A stretch of 64,000 nucleotides of DNA from Erythrobacter sp. SG61-1L (lineage in GTDB: Bacteria > Pseudomonadota > Alphaproteobacteria > Sphingomonadales > Sphingomonadaceae), in contig NZ_JXQC01000003.1 in the NCBI RefSeq assembly GCF_001305965.1, positions 310,001-374,000 on the forward strand. Reading direction: 5' to 3'. Shown piece after piece: positions 33,734-42,670 of the stretch (its first letter is position 1; every line of letters begins with the position of its first letter). A program made the position numbers and the translations under genes. The notes under the pieces are model-generated. The model made no database searches. It saw only the letters and a list, made by a program, of their open reading frames with translations, and was not told the DNA's origin.

Positions 33734-35344
33734 TCAGGCCTGCGGGGCTGCCTTGCAGTCGAAGTTCTTTGCATCCGCCTTGTCGCCGGAGCCCTTATAG
33801 GTCGGCACCAGCGGATAGGGGCAGAGCGGGCGGGTCATCGGCGGCAGGGCCGGAGCGGCCGGACCGGCGCCCATGGCCGGGGCAGCGACTCGCGAGGCGA
33901 TAATGCGGCGCGGAGCCTTGCCGCTGGTGGCCCAATCGTCGATCACGCCCAGCGTATCGAAGGAGGAAGGCCCTTCGCCGCCTGAGCAATGTTCCATGCC
34001 CGGTGCCATGAACAGGCGGACCTGATCCTTTGCCTGATTGGCAGGCAGGACGCGGTAAAGCGAACTGAAGAATTCCACCGTATTATTGGCGGGGATCAAC
34101 CCGTCAGACCAGCCATGGCTGAGCAGAAGCTTGCCGCCGCGCGCGAAGAAGGGGCGAAGATCGGCCGGCGTTACGTCCAGAATGTCCTTGCCATAGAAAT
34201 GCGCGCGGCTGGAATCCGCGCCGTAGTCGAAGCTACGCCAGTTCCAGTTCGGGCGGTCTGCGAAGACGAGCATGCTCATATAGGTGAGCGCTACGGGGAA
34301 GGGCGCATCCCCGCCGGTCAGTGCGGCAAGCTGCAGTTCCGATCCGCGCGGCCAGCCGGGGAACAGGATCTGGCCGGAACGTGGCTCCTTCACGCCTTCA
34401 TAGATGGCGCGCATGGCAGTAACCTGATCGGCATTGAGGCAGCTATCGCCCGCGCCGGATTTGCACAGCAGTTCGGCCGGATCGAAAGTGCAGGCGTCGG
34501 GCCGCGAGATCAGCCCGTCTTCCAATCCGTCCAGCTTGTCACATTGCGCGACGGCGGCCTTGTGGACCAGTGTCAACGCCTGCGGAGTGAGCTTCGACTG
34601 CGGCGTGCGCTGCGACTGGAAGCCGGCCCACATGGATTGGGTCATCAGTTGCGTCATCGGATTGGCGGGTGCCATGGCCGAGATCGCGTCATAATCTTCC
34701 GGGTATCGGAAGGCCGCCATCAGGCCCTGTCGGCCTCCGGTGGAGCAGCTGTTCCAATAGGAGAAGCTCGGCCCCTTGCCGTAGAAATCGCTGATTGCGG
34801 CCTTTGCCGTCACCGTCATGCCGTGCACGGCACGATGTCCGAAATCGATCAGCTTCTGGGTATGGCCGATGGCCCATTCGGCGGTCAGGCCGCTGCCCGT
34901 ATGTCCGGTATCGGTCGTGGCGACGGCATAGCCGCGCGAGAGTGGATCGCCGAGCTGCGAATAGCTGAGCTGGCCGGCCCAGATACCATTGCCGATGCCC
35001 ACGAACTTGCCGTTCCAGCCTGTGGCTGGCAGCCAGACTTCAACCTTGATGTCGGAGTCCGAAGTAGGGGTAAGCGTGGCCTGCACCCGGCAGAAGGCAG
35101 GCAGGTTCTTGTAGGCAGCGTTGGCGACGCCGGGTGGCGGGCCGAAGGGATTGGCGGGCTGTTCGAAAGCTCCCGCCGCCACGAGCTGGGCGGAAGTCAC
35201 CTTGCCCTTATCGAGCTTGAGCCCCACCAGTTCGCTGCAATCCTTGGCTGCTGCCGGGCTGGCCGCGGCCAATGCTGTAACGCTGGCCGCGATGCCCATT
35301 GCGACGCGCGCCTGCTTGCGAAACTTCGCCTGATTGTGCCCCAT
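33734..35344 (-). CDS. Tannase/feruloyl esterase family alpha/beta hydrolase (second copy)
   Basis: I chose ATG 35344 because of GGGGGAG ten bases upstream; the longer frame lacks a good site. The 536-residue product has a signal peptide (ending SPAAAK), the nucleophile segment WNSCSTGGRQGLM (CSTGGR), and a C-terminal HGWSDGLIPANN (Asp) and MEHCSGG (His). These match the exported tannase family and its paralogue at 30825. It lies downstream of a GST gene on the same strand (about 100 bases between). A role in cleaving plant-derived aromatic esters is the family expectation. Confidence 0.93.
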   Translation of the reverse strand: MGHNQAKFRKQARVAMGIAASVTALAAASPAAAKDCSELVGLKLDKGKVTSAQLVAAGAFEQPANPFGPPPGVANAAYKNLPAFCRVQATLTPTSDSDIKVEVWLPATGWNGKFVGIGNGIWAGQLSYSQLGDPLSRGYAVATTDTGHTGSGLTAEWAIGHTQKLIDFGHRAVHGMTVTAKAAISDFYGKGPSFSYWNSCSTGGRQGLMAAFRYPEDYDAISAMAPANPMTQLMTQSMWAGFQSQRTPQSKLTPQALTLVHKAAVAQCDKLDGLEDGLISRPDACTFDPAELLCKSGAGDSCLNADQVTAMRAIYEGVKEPRSGQILFPGWPRGSELQLAALTGGDAPFPVALTYMSMLVFADRPNWNWRSFDYGADSSRAHFYGKDILDVTPADLRPFFARGGKLLLSHGWSDGLIPANNTVEFFSSLYRVLPANQAKDQVRLFMAPGMEHCSGGEGPSSFDTLGVIDDWATSGKAPRRIIASRVAAPAMGAGPAAPALPPMTRPLCPYPLVPTYKGSGDKADAKNFDCKAAPQA

Positions 35345-35444
35345 TCCTTCAACTCCCCCAGAAGGCCCCGAATCCAGTTCGGGCAAGTCCGTCTTTGAGC
35401 TCCGGCAGGCCTGATCTCGCAAGCCTGCCGGGGCAATGCGTCAC

Positions 35445-36059
35445 TTACTTTGCAGTAGCGCGCTGATAGGCCGGACGGGCCTTCAGTCGCTCAACATAGG
35501 CGGCGACCTTGTCGGACAGCGCGTCGCCCATGTCCAGCATTTGCGCGATCATCAGCGGATAGCCGACCGAAATATCGGCGATAGTGAACTTGTCGCCCAT
35601 GATCCACTGGCGACCGTCCTCCATGTGGGCATTCAACAGCGCCATGCGGCGGCCGAAGGCGGCCTTCAGGTCGCGGACGCTGAAATTGTCCTTCTCGCCT
35701 TCCGGGGCGAGCTTCACGGTGCGGAAGATGACGGAGACGGCCGAGGTCAGGCTGGCCTCGCCATAATGCAGGAACTGGAGATGTGTCGCGTAATCGGCAG
35801 GTTCCGGGTTCGGGCCGACAGTGAAATCCATCGCCTGTGGCAGGCGGCGGCCAGTGATATATTGCAGGATCGCAAGGGATTCGCCCATGCGGATGCCGTC
35901 GTCGTCGATTGCGGGCACGGTGCCTGCAGGATTGATCTCCAGATATTCTGCCGGCAGCGGAAAACCCAGCTTCTCGACCCGGTATTCTTCGCCCAGCTCT
36001 TCCATCAGCCAGAGCACGCGCAATGAGCGGGTATGGGGGACGTGATACACGGTAATCAT
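35445..36059 (-). CDS. Glutathione S-transferase
   Basis: The 204-residue product has the thioredoxin-like N-terminal domain (MITVYHVPHTRSLRVLWLME, with the cis-Pro in GTVPAIDDDG and the ESLAILQYI helix) and the all-helical C-terminal domain (FTIADISVGYPL). GSTs of this type occur in sphingomonad aromatic pathways, including ether cleavage of lignin-derived compounds, though no specific activity can be assigned. A perfect 10-bp palindrome CGTTCGAACG (36075-36084) lies 15 bases upstream of the ATG. It is followed on the same strand by a tannase gene. Confidence 0.92.
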   Translation of the reverse strand: MITVYHVPHTRSLRVLWLMEELGEEYRVEKLGFPLPAEYLEINPAGTVPAIDDDGIRMGESLAILQYITGRRLPQAMDFTVGPNPEPADYATHLQFLHYGEASLTSAVSVIFRTVKLAPEGEKDNFSVRDLKAAFGRRMALLNAHMEDGRQWIMGDKFTIADISVGYPLMIAQMLDMGDALSDKVAAYVERLKARPAYQRATAK

Positions 36060-36358
36060 GGCAATCCTCTCCTTCGTTCGAACGCGCTCTAACGCCAGTA
36101 TGTGTCGAATGGCAATGCGGCAGGAAGGGGGAGTGGCTTTGCCCAAGAATGCATAGTCTTGCACTGATTGATGTCCGAACGAGGCTGAAGATCAGGCCAC
36201 GCTTTTCTGCCGGATTTTCTCTGTCATAGAGTGCCTGGAACTAATTCGAATGCTAAGAGATAGCTGATGGGCGCTTCCATCTGGTGGGAAGACGGTTATG
36301 GGCTCTGGCGTGCGGCCGCGTGCGCTGGCGGCAAGCAAAGGGCGGGAACAGGCAAGCG
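36060..36358. promoter_or_regulatory. Divergent region between GST and MarR genes
   Basis: This 299-base gap has no credible gene. It holds the palindrome CGTTCGAACG at 36075-36084 near the GST start and, nearer the MarR side, CTAATTCG...GCTAAGAGATAGC (about 36241-36265), which contains GCTAA/TAGC half-sites similar to those found upstream of other genes in this window. Confidence 0.35.
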
Positions 36359-36877
36359 ATGACAACAGGTGGCGGCGCAAAGCAGGTCAAGGGAGTGAAG
36401 AGCAGCTTCACGCTCTATCGCGAAGGGCGATCAACACCGGAAATCCGCATGACCGTGCATATGGTGCTGACTGCCCGTCGCTGGCGCTCGCTGCTCGATG
36501 AAAGGCTACGCCCTATCGAGCAGAGTTCTGCGCGGATGGAGGCGATGTCGGCCATCCTCAATTCCCCGCCGCTCAGCCCACAGGTGGAAATCGCCCGGCG
36601 GCTGCGGATCGAAGGGCCGACACTCACCCGCATGCTCGATACGCTGGAAAAGGATGGGCTGGTGGAACGCCTGCCCGATCCCAAGGACCGGCGCACCAAC
36701 CAGTTGCGGCTAACCGGCAGTGGTGAGGCCGAACTGGCCAGGATTTTCGCCATTTCCGACGCGATGCGCGGACGGTTGCTGGAAGGCTTCTCGGAAGAGC
36801 AGATCCTGCAGGTGAACGAGGTTCTGGAAGTGCTGTTGGCGCGTCTCGATGCCGGCCTTCCCGACACCGAAGAATAG
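36359..36877 (+). CDS. MarR-family transcriptional regulator
   Basis: From ATG 36359 the product has 172 residues. It contains a winged helix: PQVEIARRLRIEGPTLTRML (recognition helix region) then LEKDGLVERLPDPKDRRTNQ (the wing with DxR motif), and C-terminal dimer helices. MarR proteins respond to aromatic or phenolic ligands, which fits the esterase, GST and transporter neighbours. A 15-bp palindrome of GCTAA/TTAGC type lies 36 bases after its stop. Alternative GTG start at 36284 adds an unlikely N-terminal extension. Confidence 0.9.
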   Translation: MTTGGGAKQVKGVKSSFTLYREGRSTPEIRMTVHMVLTARRWRSLLDERLRPIEQSSARMEAMSAILNSPPLSPQVEIARRLRIEGPTLTRMLDTLEKDGLVERLPDPKDRRTNQLRLTGSGEAELARIFAISDAMRGRLLEGFSEEQILQVNEVLEVLLARLDAGLPDTEE

Positions 36878-36912
36878 TGCCTCCAGCCCGGCCTTGTGCT
36901 GGGTTCCTCTCC

Positions 36913-36927
36913 TGCTAATAATTAGCA
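36913..36927. promoter_or_regulatory. Perfect 15-bp palindrome, candidate MarR operator
   Basis: TGCTAATAATTAGCA is palindromic around its central A. It lies in the 126-base gap between the MarR gene and the 37004 gene. Its core GCTAATAATTA recurs at 41154-41164 before an MFS gene, and the half-site elements recur at 41057-41105 and 59578-59589. Confidence 0.5.
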
Positions 36928-37003
36928 AGCAATTTAATTTCTGAACCGTGCTTCAGGGTGCCGGTCTGCAGAGGGATCGACGGAATCGGGGGAGGAAGAG
37001 AAT

Positions 37004-37522
37004 ATGGGCAAGTTGCGTATTGCAGCGTTGGGCGGTTGCACGCTGCTGGCAACGGGAACAGCGCTGGCGCAGGGCGCGGGGGCAGACCCGGCGGCGAATT
37101 GGCAGGAGATTGCCCGCTGTGCTGGTGAAGACCGGAGCGCGCGGCGCCACACTTGCATGGATGAAGTGCTGCGCCGTGCAGGACTGCTAGATCCGCAGCA
37201 GGAAGTAGCCGAACAGCGTGAGACCTTCGGCCAGCGGCCTGGTAGGGACGATCCTCAGGAAGCGGCGAAGGCCGAGGTTCCCCGCTCCGCATCTCCCGCT
37301 CGGCTGGATGAGGTGAAGGGCCAGGTCGCCTTCGCGAAGCTGGTCGGCAAGGGACGCCTTTTGGTCGTCACGTCCGAAGGAGCCGTCTGGCGGCAGACCT
37401 CTGCGGAAACGATCCGCATCGTACCGGAAGCGGGGGTGGAATTTACCGCCATGAAAGCCGCGATGGGCGGTTATCGATGCAAACTGGGCCGCACTACCTA
37501 TCGCTGCGAGCGGCTTGACTGA
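37004..37522 (+). CDS. Small exported protein of unknown function
   Basis: The ATG has a strong GGAGGAAGAG ribosome site. The 172-residue product has a signal peptide (ending TALAQ), a Cys-rich helix segment (WQEIARCAGEDRSARRHTCM), a charged linker with EQRETFGQRP, and a C-terminal small beta-domain (VKGQVAFAKLVGKGRLLVVTSEGAVWRQT, then GGYRCKLGRTTYRCERLD). The paired cysteines suggest disulfides. I do not recognise the family with certainty; its promoter palindrome suggests MarR control. Confidence 0.75.
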   Translation: MGKLRIAALGGCTLLATGTALAQGAGADPAANWQEIARCAGEDRSARRHTCMDEVLRRAGLLDPQQEVAEQRETFGQRPGRDDPQEAAKAEVPRSASPARLDEVKGQVAFAKLVGKGRLLVVTSEGAVWRQTSAETIRIVPEAGVEFTAMKAAMGGYRCKLGRTTYRCERLD

Positions 37523-37542
37523 CGTAACTTGCGTGAACCTCA

Positions 37543-37580
37543 CAAAAATGAGGCCCCGCAACCACGATTGCGGGGCCTCA
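37543..37580 (-). terminator. Intrinsic terminator of the minus-strand TonB receptor
   Basis: A perfect 13-bp stem (37549-37561 with 37568-37580) is followed, when read on the minus strand, by TTTTT (37548-37544). It lies about 100 bases after the receptor stop. On the plus strand there is no T-run. Confidence 0.85.
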
Positions 37581-37678
37581 GTGCGTGGGAGGTCAATGCC
37601 TGGGCAGGCAAGTGAGTGGCCTGCCCAGCCTCTCCACGGCCGCCCTGCCGCAACCGGGCAGGGCGGGCGGGATCAGGT

Positions 37679-40600
37679 TCAGAGCGAGGCCTTGATGCCC
37701 AGATAGAAGCGGCGACCGAGGATGTCGTACACACTCGCATCGGTCGTGCCGGACGCGGAATTGCCGCCCGGAACTGTGCCCACGGCGGGGGGTTCCTTGT
37801 TGAACAGGTTCTCGACGCCGAAACGCATGGACAGGGTGTCGTTCACTCTCACGCGGCCTGCCAGATCGAAGATGTCGTAGCTCTTGACCGGGATGGAGCC
37901 GGTTGCAGTCGGCTGGATCTCGGGCCGGTGGCGCCAGCTGAGCGAGAGGCTGCCGAGGCCGAAATCGTAGCCGACAGTGGTGTTCAGTCGCCAGTCGAAC
38001 TGTGCGCCGAAGCCATTGGTTCCCTTGTAATGGGTGACCGCACCGCCAGGGACTGCCTGGACGTCGAACTTCTCCAGCCAGTTGAACGCAACGTTGAGGA
38101 ATACCGAGCCTTGCTCGCCAATGCCAGGCGCAGGAACGCGCCAGTCGAGCGAGGCGTCGATACCCGAAGTCGCGAGCATGCCGAGGTTCTGGTATTCCGC
38201 CGTGGTCGACAGCCAGAAGCCGGTCGTGGAGTCACGATTGATGAGCTGGCAGTACTGGTTGTTCGCGTCATAGGTCGGGTTGCTGGCACCGTCCTTGTTG
38301 AAGCACTGCTCATACACGAACTGGGTCGAGGCCGACTGGATCGCACCGTCCACGCGGATGTTGTAATAATCGACCGAGAGGCTGAGATTGCGCAGCCAGT
38401 CAGAAGTCGATGGTGCGCGCAGCACGCCGCCCAGAGTCCAAGTCTTGGCGGTTTCCGACTTCACGTCGGGGTTGCCCACCACATAGTCGCGCCCGAGCAC
38501 GAAGAGGCGCGGCTGATTGCCGACATAGGAATCGTTGATCACGTTTGTCGTGCCTGCAATCGCGTTGCACAGCGCCTGAACCTTGGCTCGGTCCGGATTG
38601 CGCGCGACATTGCCGTAATCTGCCAGAGTGAGGTTGGAGCATGGATCGTGATCCGCCCAGCCGACTGTCTGATACGTGCCGGGCTGAAACAGTTCCGCGA
38701 TGTTGGGCGCGCGATTGGCATATTGATAGCCGCCACGCAGCTTCAGCCAGTCTACCACTTGCCAGTCCGCCGTGGTTTTCCAAGTCGTGACGCCGCCGGC
38801 CGTATTGTAGTCCGAATAGCGGATGCCTGCATTGAGCGTCAGTTCCTGAATGCCCGGAATATCGGCCAGCACGGGGACGAGGACTTCTCCGTAGATTTCC
38901 TTGACGTCGATCGATCCGCTTGCCGGGAGCACGCTGAACACGCCGGTCGTGAGCGAGGTCAGATTGTCGCTGCGGAAGGCTGCATCGGGAGAATAGTCGT
39001 AATCGTTCTCGCGATAGGCGGCGCCCAGAGCAGCGCGGACTTCGCCCGCCGGAAGCGTTAGCAGTGAGCCCTGGAAGTTCGCTTCCACCTGATCCTGCGT
39101 CAGCCATGTCAGCGTGTGCAGATCGGGCGAGATGAGTTCGCGGCAATCGTCCGAGACGGTCGTTACCGTGAAGGGGTTGAGCCCGCTGGTGCATGTGGCG
39201 TCCAGACCGACACGCGGATTGTAGAAGGTAGAGTTCGCACCGTAATTCGGCAGCGATACCAGCTTCTGCGCCTGACTGAGGACGACGAAGTTCTCATAGG
39301 TCGTTTCCTGCCCGGTGCGACCATGCGAGGCGAAGATATCGAAGGTCCAGTCCGAGAAGGGCAAGTTGCCGCGTGCGCCCACCATCACTTCGTAAGTGGT
39401 CAGCGTGGTCTTGAGTTTTTGCGGGCCGAGATAGGTTGCGGGCCAGTTCAGTTCCCATGCGCCGTTGGGGTTGGGGCGGCTGCGCAGGATATCGCACAAA
39501 TCCTGTGGCACGGGATGGCCCACGGCTGCACCGCAGGTTGCCGCATCGAATGTCACGCCGATGCCCCATTGATCGGCAACGCTGGAATAGGTCGACTGCG
39601 TCTCCACGTCCGACTGATTGAACAGCCCCTGCACGTAGAGCGTGATGTCGTCGGTCACATCGTAATAGGCGTGGCCGAACAGCGAATAGCGCCGCATCGG
39701 GATCGAGGCGTAAGCAGTCGATATGTTGGGCGCAAGCGAGCCGTTCGCCAGCAGGCGGGTATCCGGATATGCGGTGCCCTTGTAGTTCACTGCCGGTTTG
39801 CCGGAGACCTTCCCCGGGGCCGTGCTGAACAAGGTGCCGTCCGAATTGAAGAACAGATCCGTGTTGGAACCGGTCAGGACGTCACCCGCGGCATAGCCGT
39901 ATTTCTGGAAAACGGCGTCGATTGCTGCCTGAGTGGGGTAATTGTTCGTGCTGCCGTAATCGAAAGTGACGAGGTTGGCAGTTGGGAACAATGTATAACC
40001 GGGGAACAGCGGGAATGTGCCACCGCCGGTGAAGTTGGGATCGCGCAGCGAGCGTTCGAAGAACGGAATATCCTGCTCGTAGACTTCCCTTCGGTCGGAG
40101 AAGTTGACGCCCAGGATCGCATTGCCGCGATCATCCGCGAAGTTGGAGCCGACAAGGGCTGAAACGTCCCAGGTGGCGCCGTCACCGCGTTCGGTGATGC
40201 CGTATTGGGTGTCGATGTCGATGCCGGAGAAGTTCCGCTTGAGCTGGAAGTTCACCACGCCGGCCACGGCATCGGCGCCATAGGTCGATGCGGCACCGCC
40301 GGTGATCACTTCCACCCCCGAGATCGCCGCCTTGGGGATGACGTTGGTGTCCACCACCATGGTCGCGTTGGCGGGCTGGACACGCCGCCCGTCAAGCAGC
40401 ACCAGGGTGCGGTTGGAGCCGAGGCCGCGAAGGTTCACGGTTGCGATGCCCGGACTGTTCGTGGGCAATTGCTGCACGTCGCGCGAACTGACCTGCGCAC
40501 CGGCGCCACCGGTAAATTGCGGCAGTTCCTTCAGCTGTTCGTCTAGCGAGACGGAGCCGGAATTCTCCAGCATTTCCGGTGCGATGGTGACGATCGGCGA

Positions 40601-40795
40601 ATCCGAATCATAATCACGTCGCACGATGCGCGAACCGGTGACGACAATCGCCTGATCGTCATATTGTTCGGCGGTGGTCTGCGCGGAATTGGCATCCTGC
40701 GCCTGTGCCGTTGCTGATCCCACAGCAATGGCGATCACACTGGAACACGCGAATACACTCTGGCCAAATCTGGCCAGGCAACGTCCCTTCAGCAT
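37679..40795 (-). CDS. TonB-dependent receptor (large, no STN domain)
   Basis: From ATG 40795 (GGGAGG upstream) the product has 1038 residues. It has a signal peptide (ending SATAQAQ), a TonB-box-like region IVVTGSRIVRRD, a plug domain (NSPGIATVNLRGLGSNRTLV, then ITGGAASTYGADAVAGVVNF) and a long barrel. Its C-terminus (FGVENLFNKEPPAVG, then RRFYLGIKASL) is typical. Sphingomonads use such receptors for many plant and aromatic compounds; the placement beside MarR, two esterases and two MFS genes suggests uptake of an aromatic ester or oligomer. An intrinsic terminator follows. Confidence 0.95.
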   Translation of the reverse strand: MLKGRCLARFGQSVFACSSVIAIAVGSATAQAQDANSAQTTAEQYDDQAIVVTGSRIVRRDYDSDSPIVTIAPEMLENSGSVSLDEQLKELPQFTGGAGAQVSSRDVQQLPTNSPGIATVNLRGLGSNRTLVLLDGRRVQPANATMVVDTNVIPKAAISGVEVITGGAASTYGADAVAGVVNFQLKRNFSGIDIDTQYGITERGDGATWDVSALVGSNFADDRGNAILGVNFSDRREVYEQDIPFFERSLRDPNFTGGGTFPLFPGYTLFPTANLVTFDYGSTNNYPTQAAIDAVFQKYGYAAGDVLTGSNTDLFFNSDGTLFSTAPGKVSGKPAVNYKGTAYPDTRLLANGSLAPNISTAYASIPMRRYSLFGHAYYDVTDDITLYVQGLFNQSDVETQSTYSSVADQWGIGVTFDAATCGAAVGHPVPQDLCDILRSRPNPNGAWELNWPATYLGPQKLKTTLTTYEVMVGARGNLPFSDWTFDIFASHGRTGQETTYENFVVLSQAQKLVSLPNYGANSTFYNPRVGLDATCTSGLNPFTVTTVSDDCRELISPDLHTLTWLTQDQVEANFQGSLLTLPAGEVRAALGAAYRENDYDYSPDAAFRSDNLTSLTTGVFSVLPASGSIDVKEIYGEVLVPVLADIPGIQELTLNAGIRYSDYNTAGGVTTWKTTADWQVVDWLKLRGGYQYANRAPNIAELFQPGTYQTVGWADHDPCSNLTLADYGNVARNPDRAKVQALCNAIAGTTNVINDSYVGNQPRLFVLGRDYVVGNPDVKSETAKTWTLGGVLRAPSTSDWLRNLSLSVDYYNIRVDGAIQSASTQFVYEQCFNKDGASNPTYDANNQYCQLINRDSTTGFWLSTTAEYQNLGMLATSGIDASLDWRVPAPGIGEQGSVFLNVAFNWLEKFDVQAVPGGAVTHYKGTNGFGAQFDWRLNTTVGYDFGLGSLSLSWRHRPEIQPTATGSIPVKSYDIFDLAGRVRVNDTLSMRFGVENLFNKEPPAVGTVPGGNSASGTTDASVYDILGRRFYLGIKASL

Positions 40796-41244
40796 TATAT
40801 CCTCCCAAATCTCCCCCGACGTTCCGGCCGGTCTGTTTGACCATTTTTCCGAAAGCGCCTTGGCACTGCGTCTTGTTAAGTGGTCGCGCGGAATCACACG
40901 GCCCCGGTGCGGTGGCCGTTCCTGTTGCGGCAAGCGCCCGTCTGACGACGGATTGAAGCACGCCACGGCACGAGATTCCGTGAGCGCCCGATGGACCGGA
41001 TGCCGCGCGCGCAGCAGCCCGGACCGGGCACCGCCCGGCATGGCTATAATACTTATCTAGCTAATGAATGCAACACTAGCCGATAGGTAGAAAACAATTA
41101 GCTAGAGATTGACTCTGTCTGCGAAGGTCGGCTTATTGGAGTAATCATAGATAGCTAATAATTACCTTGCGCATCATTGTCCGGGCAGGGTAGCCACTCG
41201 CGCCGTTGCCGAAAACGATCTCCAACAGAACAGAGGCGCAGGCC
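40796..41244. promoter_or_regulatory. Divergent regulatory gap (449 bases) between TonB receptor and MFS gene
   Basis: No gene is credible here. It holds a pair of inverted elements CTAGCTAAT (41057-41065) and ATTAGCTAG (41097-41105), and a GCTAATAATTA core (41155-41165 approx.) that repeats the palindrome found at 36913-36927. These lie about 260 bases upstream of the receptor start and 80-190 bases upstream of the MFS start, a typical location for shared operators. Confidence 0.45.
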
Positions 41245-42627
41245 ATGGACGAGGATAGAAAAGCGCCGGAAAACGGAGCGTCGCGGGGTAGTGTGGAGTC
41301 GCCTTACCCCAGTGCCGCCGTGGCTTGGTATGCCATTGCGATGCTGGGCCTTATCAATGCGCTGGACAGCATTGATCGCGGGATCCTGTCCCTGCTGATC
41401 CAGCCGATCAAGCGCGATCTCGGCCTGTCCGATACGGAGATCGGCCTGCTCAGTGGGATCGCATTTTCCGGCGTCTATGCGCTGGTTGGGCTGCCGCTTT
41501 CGCGTCTGGCCGATACGCGCAATCGCAAGTTGATCCTGTCCTTCGGTATCACGCTCTGGAGCACGGCCACAGCGCTGGGTTCGTTGGCTCAGAACTTCTG
41601 GCACCTGTTCCTTTCGAGAGCCGGTACGGGAGCGGGCGAATCGCTGAAGGGGCCCAATGCACTCTCGATGATTTCGGATCTTGTCCCGCGTGAGAAGCTG
41701 GCGCGCGCGATGTCGCTCTATTCCATGGGTATTGTGGGCGGAATGGCTTTTTCGCTGATTGCTGGCGGCATGTTGCTCGGCCATTTCGAGGGAAGGGACA
41801 TCGCTGGTCCGCTTGGCACGAATTTCCGCGACTGGCAGATTGTCCTGCTGCTGGTCGGCGCACCAGGCATCGTCGTGGCCCTGACCTTTCTGCTCACAGT
41901 CAAGGAGCCGGTCCGGCGCGGGCGCAGGAGCGCGGAAAAGCCGCCCGCTCTGGAAGTGCTGCGCTTCATCTGGGCGAATTTTCGCTTCTTCGGATTCTTC
42001 CTCTGCGGTGTGGCCCTGCTTCAGATCGAGCTGACCGGGCTGCTGCATTGGCGTATCCCATTCTACGAGCGGACCTATGGCTGGGGGCCGGCAACGGCTG
42101 GACCATTGATGGGCACGATCTCGCTGGTGACTACGCCGGTAGGTCTTGCAATCGGGGCCTGGCTGGGCGAGCGGATGGCCCGGCGAGGCGATCCCGGCGC
42201 AATGCTGCGCTTGTCGCTGATTGGCCTGACTTCCGCCCTGCCTTTCGCCATCGTGCAGCCGCTGATGCCTACACCGCAACTGGCCATGGCCTGCTCTGCC
42301 GTGTCGCTGCTTTGCTCCAGCATCGCTTCGCCGGGCTATGTGGCAGCGATCCAGGTTGTGACGCCCAATGAGTTTCGCGGGCAGGTGAACGCGATCTACC
42401 TGTTCATGATCAGCGTGGTCGGCTCAGCCATCGCACCGCTCGCCGTTTCGCTCATCACGGATTACGTCTTCGCTGACGAAACCATGCTGCGCTATTCCAT
42501 GGTGACGATCGCAATCGTCTTCGGCACGACAGGCCTGGCGATGAAATATCTGTCGCTACGCCCCTATTGCGTGATGGTAAGCCGTATCATGGAGGAAGAA
42601 AGGTTGGCGGGCGAGGTTCACCGATGA
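41245..42627 (+). CDS. MFS transporter (spinster/phthalate-permease-like)
   Basis: The ATG at 41245 has AGAGG upstream. The 460-residue product has about 12 helices with LINALDSIDRGILSLLIQPI in TM1, the motif LSRLADTRNRK in loop 2-3, and RAGTGAGESLKGP in TM4-5. The overall pattern is like MFS proteins annotated as spinster-like or hexuronate/phthalate-type carriers. It is divergent from the TonB receptor and has candidate MarR sites upstream, so it likely carries the product of the receptor pathway across the inner membrane. Substrate unknown. Confidence 0.9.
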   Translation: MDEDRKAPENGASRGSVESPYPSAAVAWYAIAMLGLINALDSIDRGILSLLIQPIKRDLGLSDTEIGLLSGIAFSGVYALVGLPLSRLADTRNRKLILSFGITLWSTATALGSLAQNFWHLFLSRAGTGAGESLKGPNALSMISDLVPREKLARAMSLYSMGIVGGMAFSLIAGGMLLGHFEGRDIAGPLGTNFRDWQIVLLLVGAPGIVVALTFLLTVKEPVRRGRRSAEKPPALEVLRFIWANFRFFGFFLCGVALLQIELTGLLHWRIPFYERTYGWGPATAGPLMGTISLVTTPVGLAIGAWLGERMARRGDPGAMLRLSLIGLTSALPFAIVQPLMPTPQLAMACSAVSLLCSSIASPGYVAAIQVVTPNEFRGQVNAIYLFMISVVGSAIAPLAVSLITDYVFADETMLRYSMVTIAIVFGTTGLAMKYLSLRPYCVMVSRIMEEERLAGEVHR

Positions 42628-42670
42628 ACCGTCGCCCGCCTGAAATGCCGTAAGTCGTCCTTAGGCGTCC

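Noticed and set aside
37543-37580. Plus-strand terminator for the 37004 gene
   Set aside because: The stem lacks a T-run on the plus strand; the T-run is on the minus side, so I assign it to the TonB receptor.
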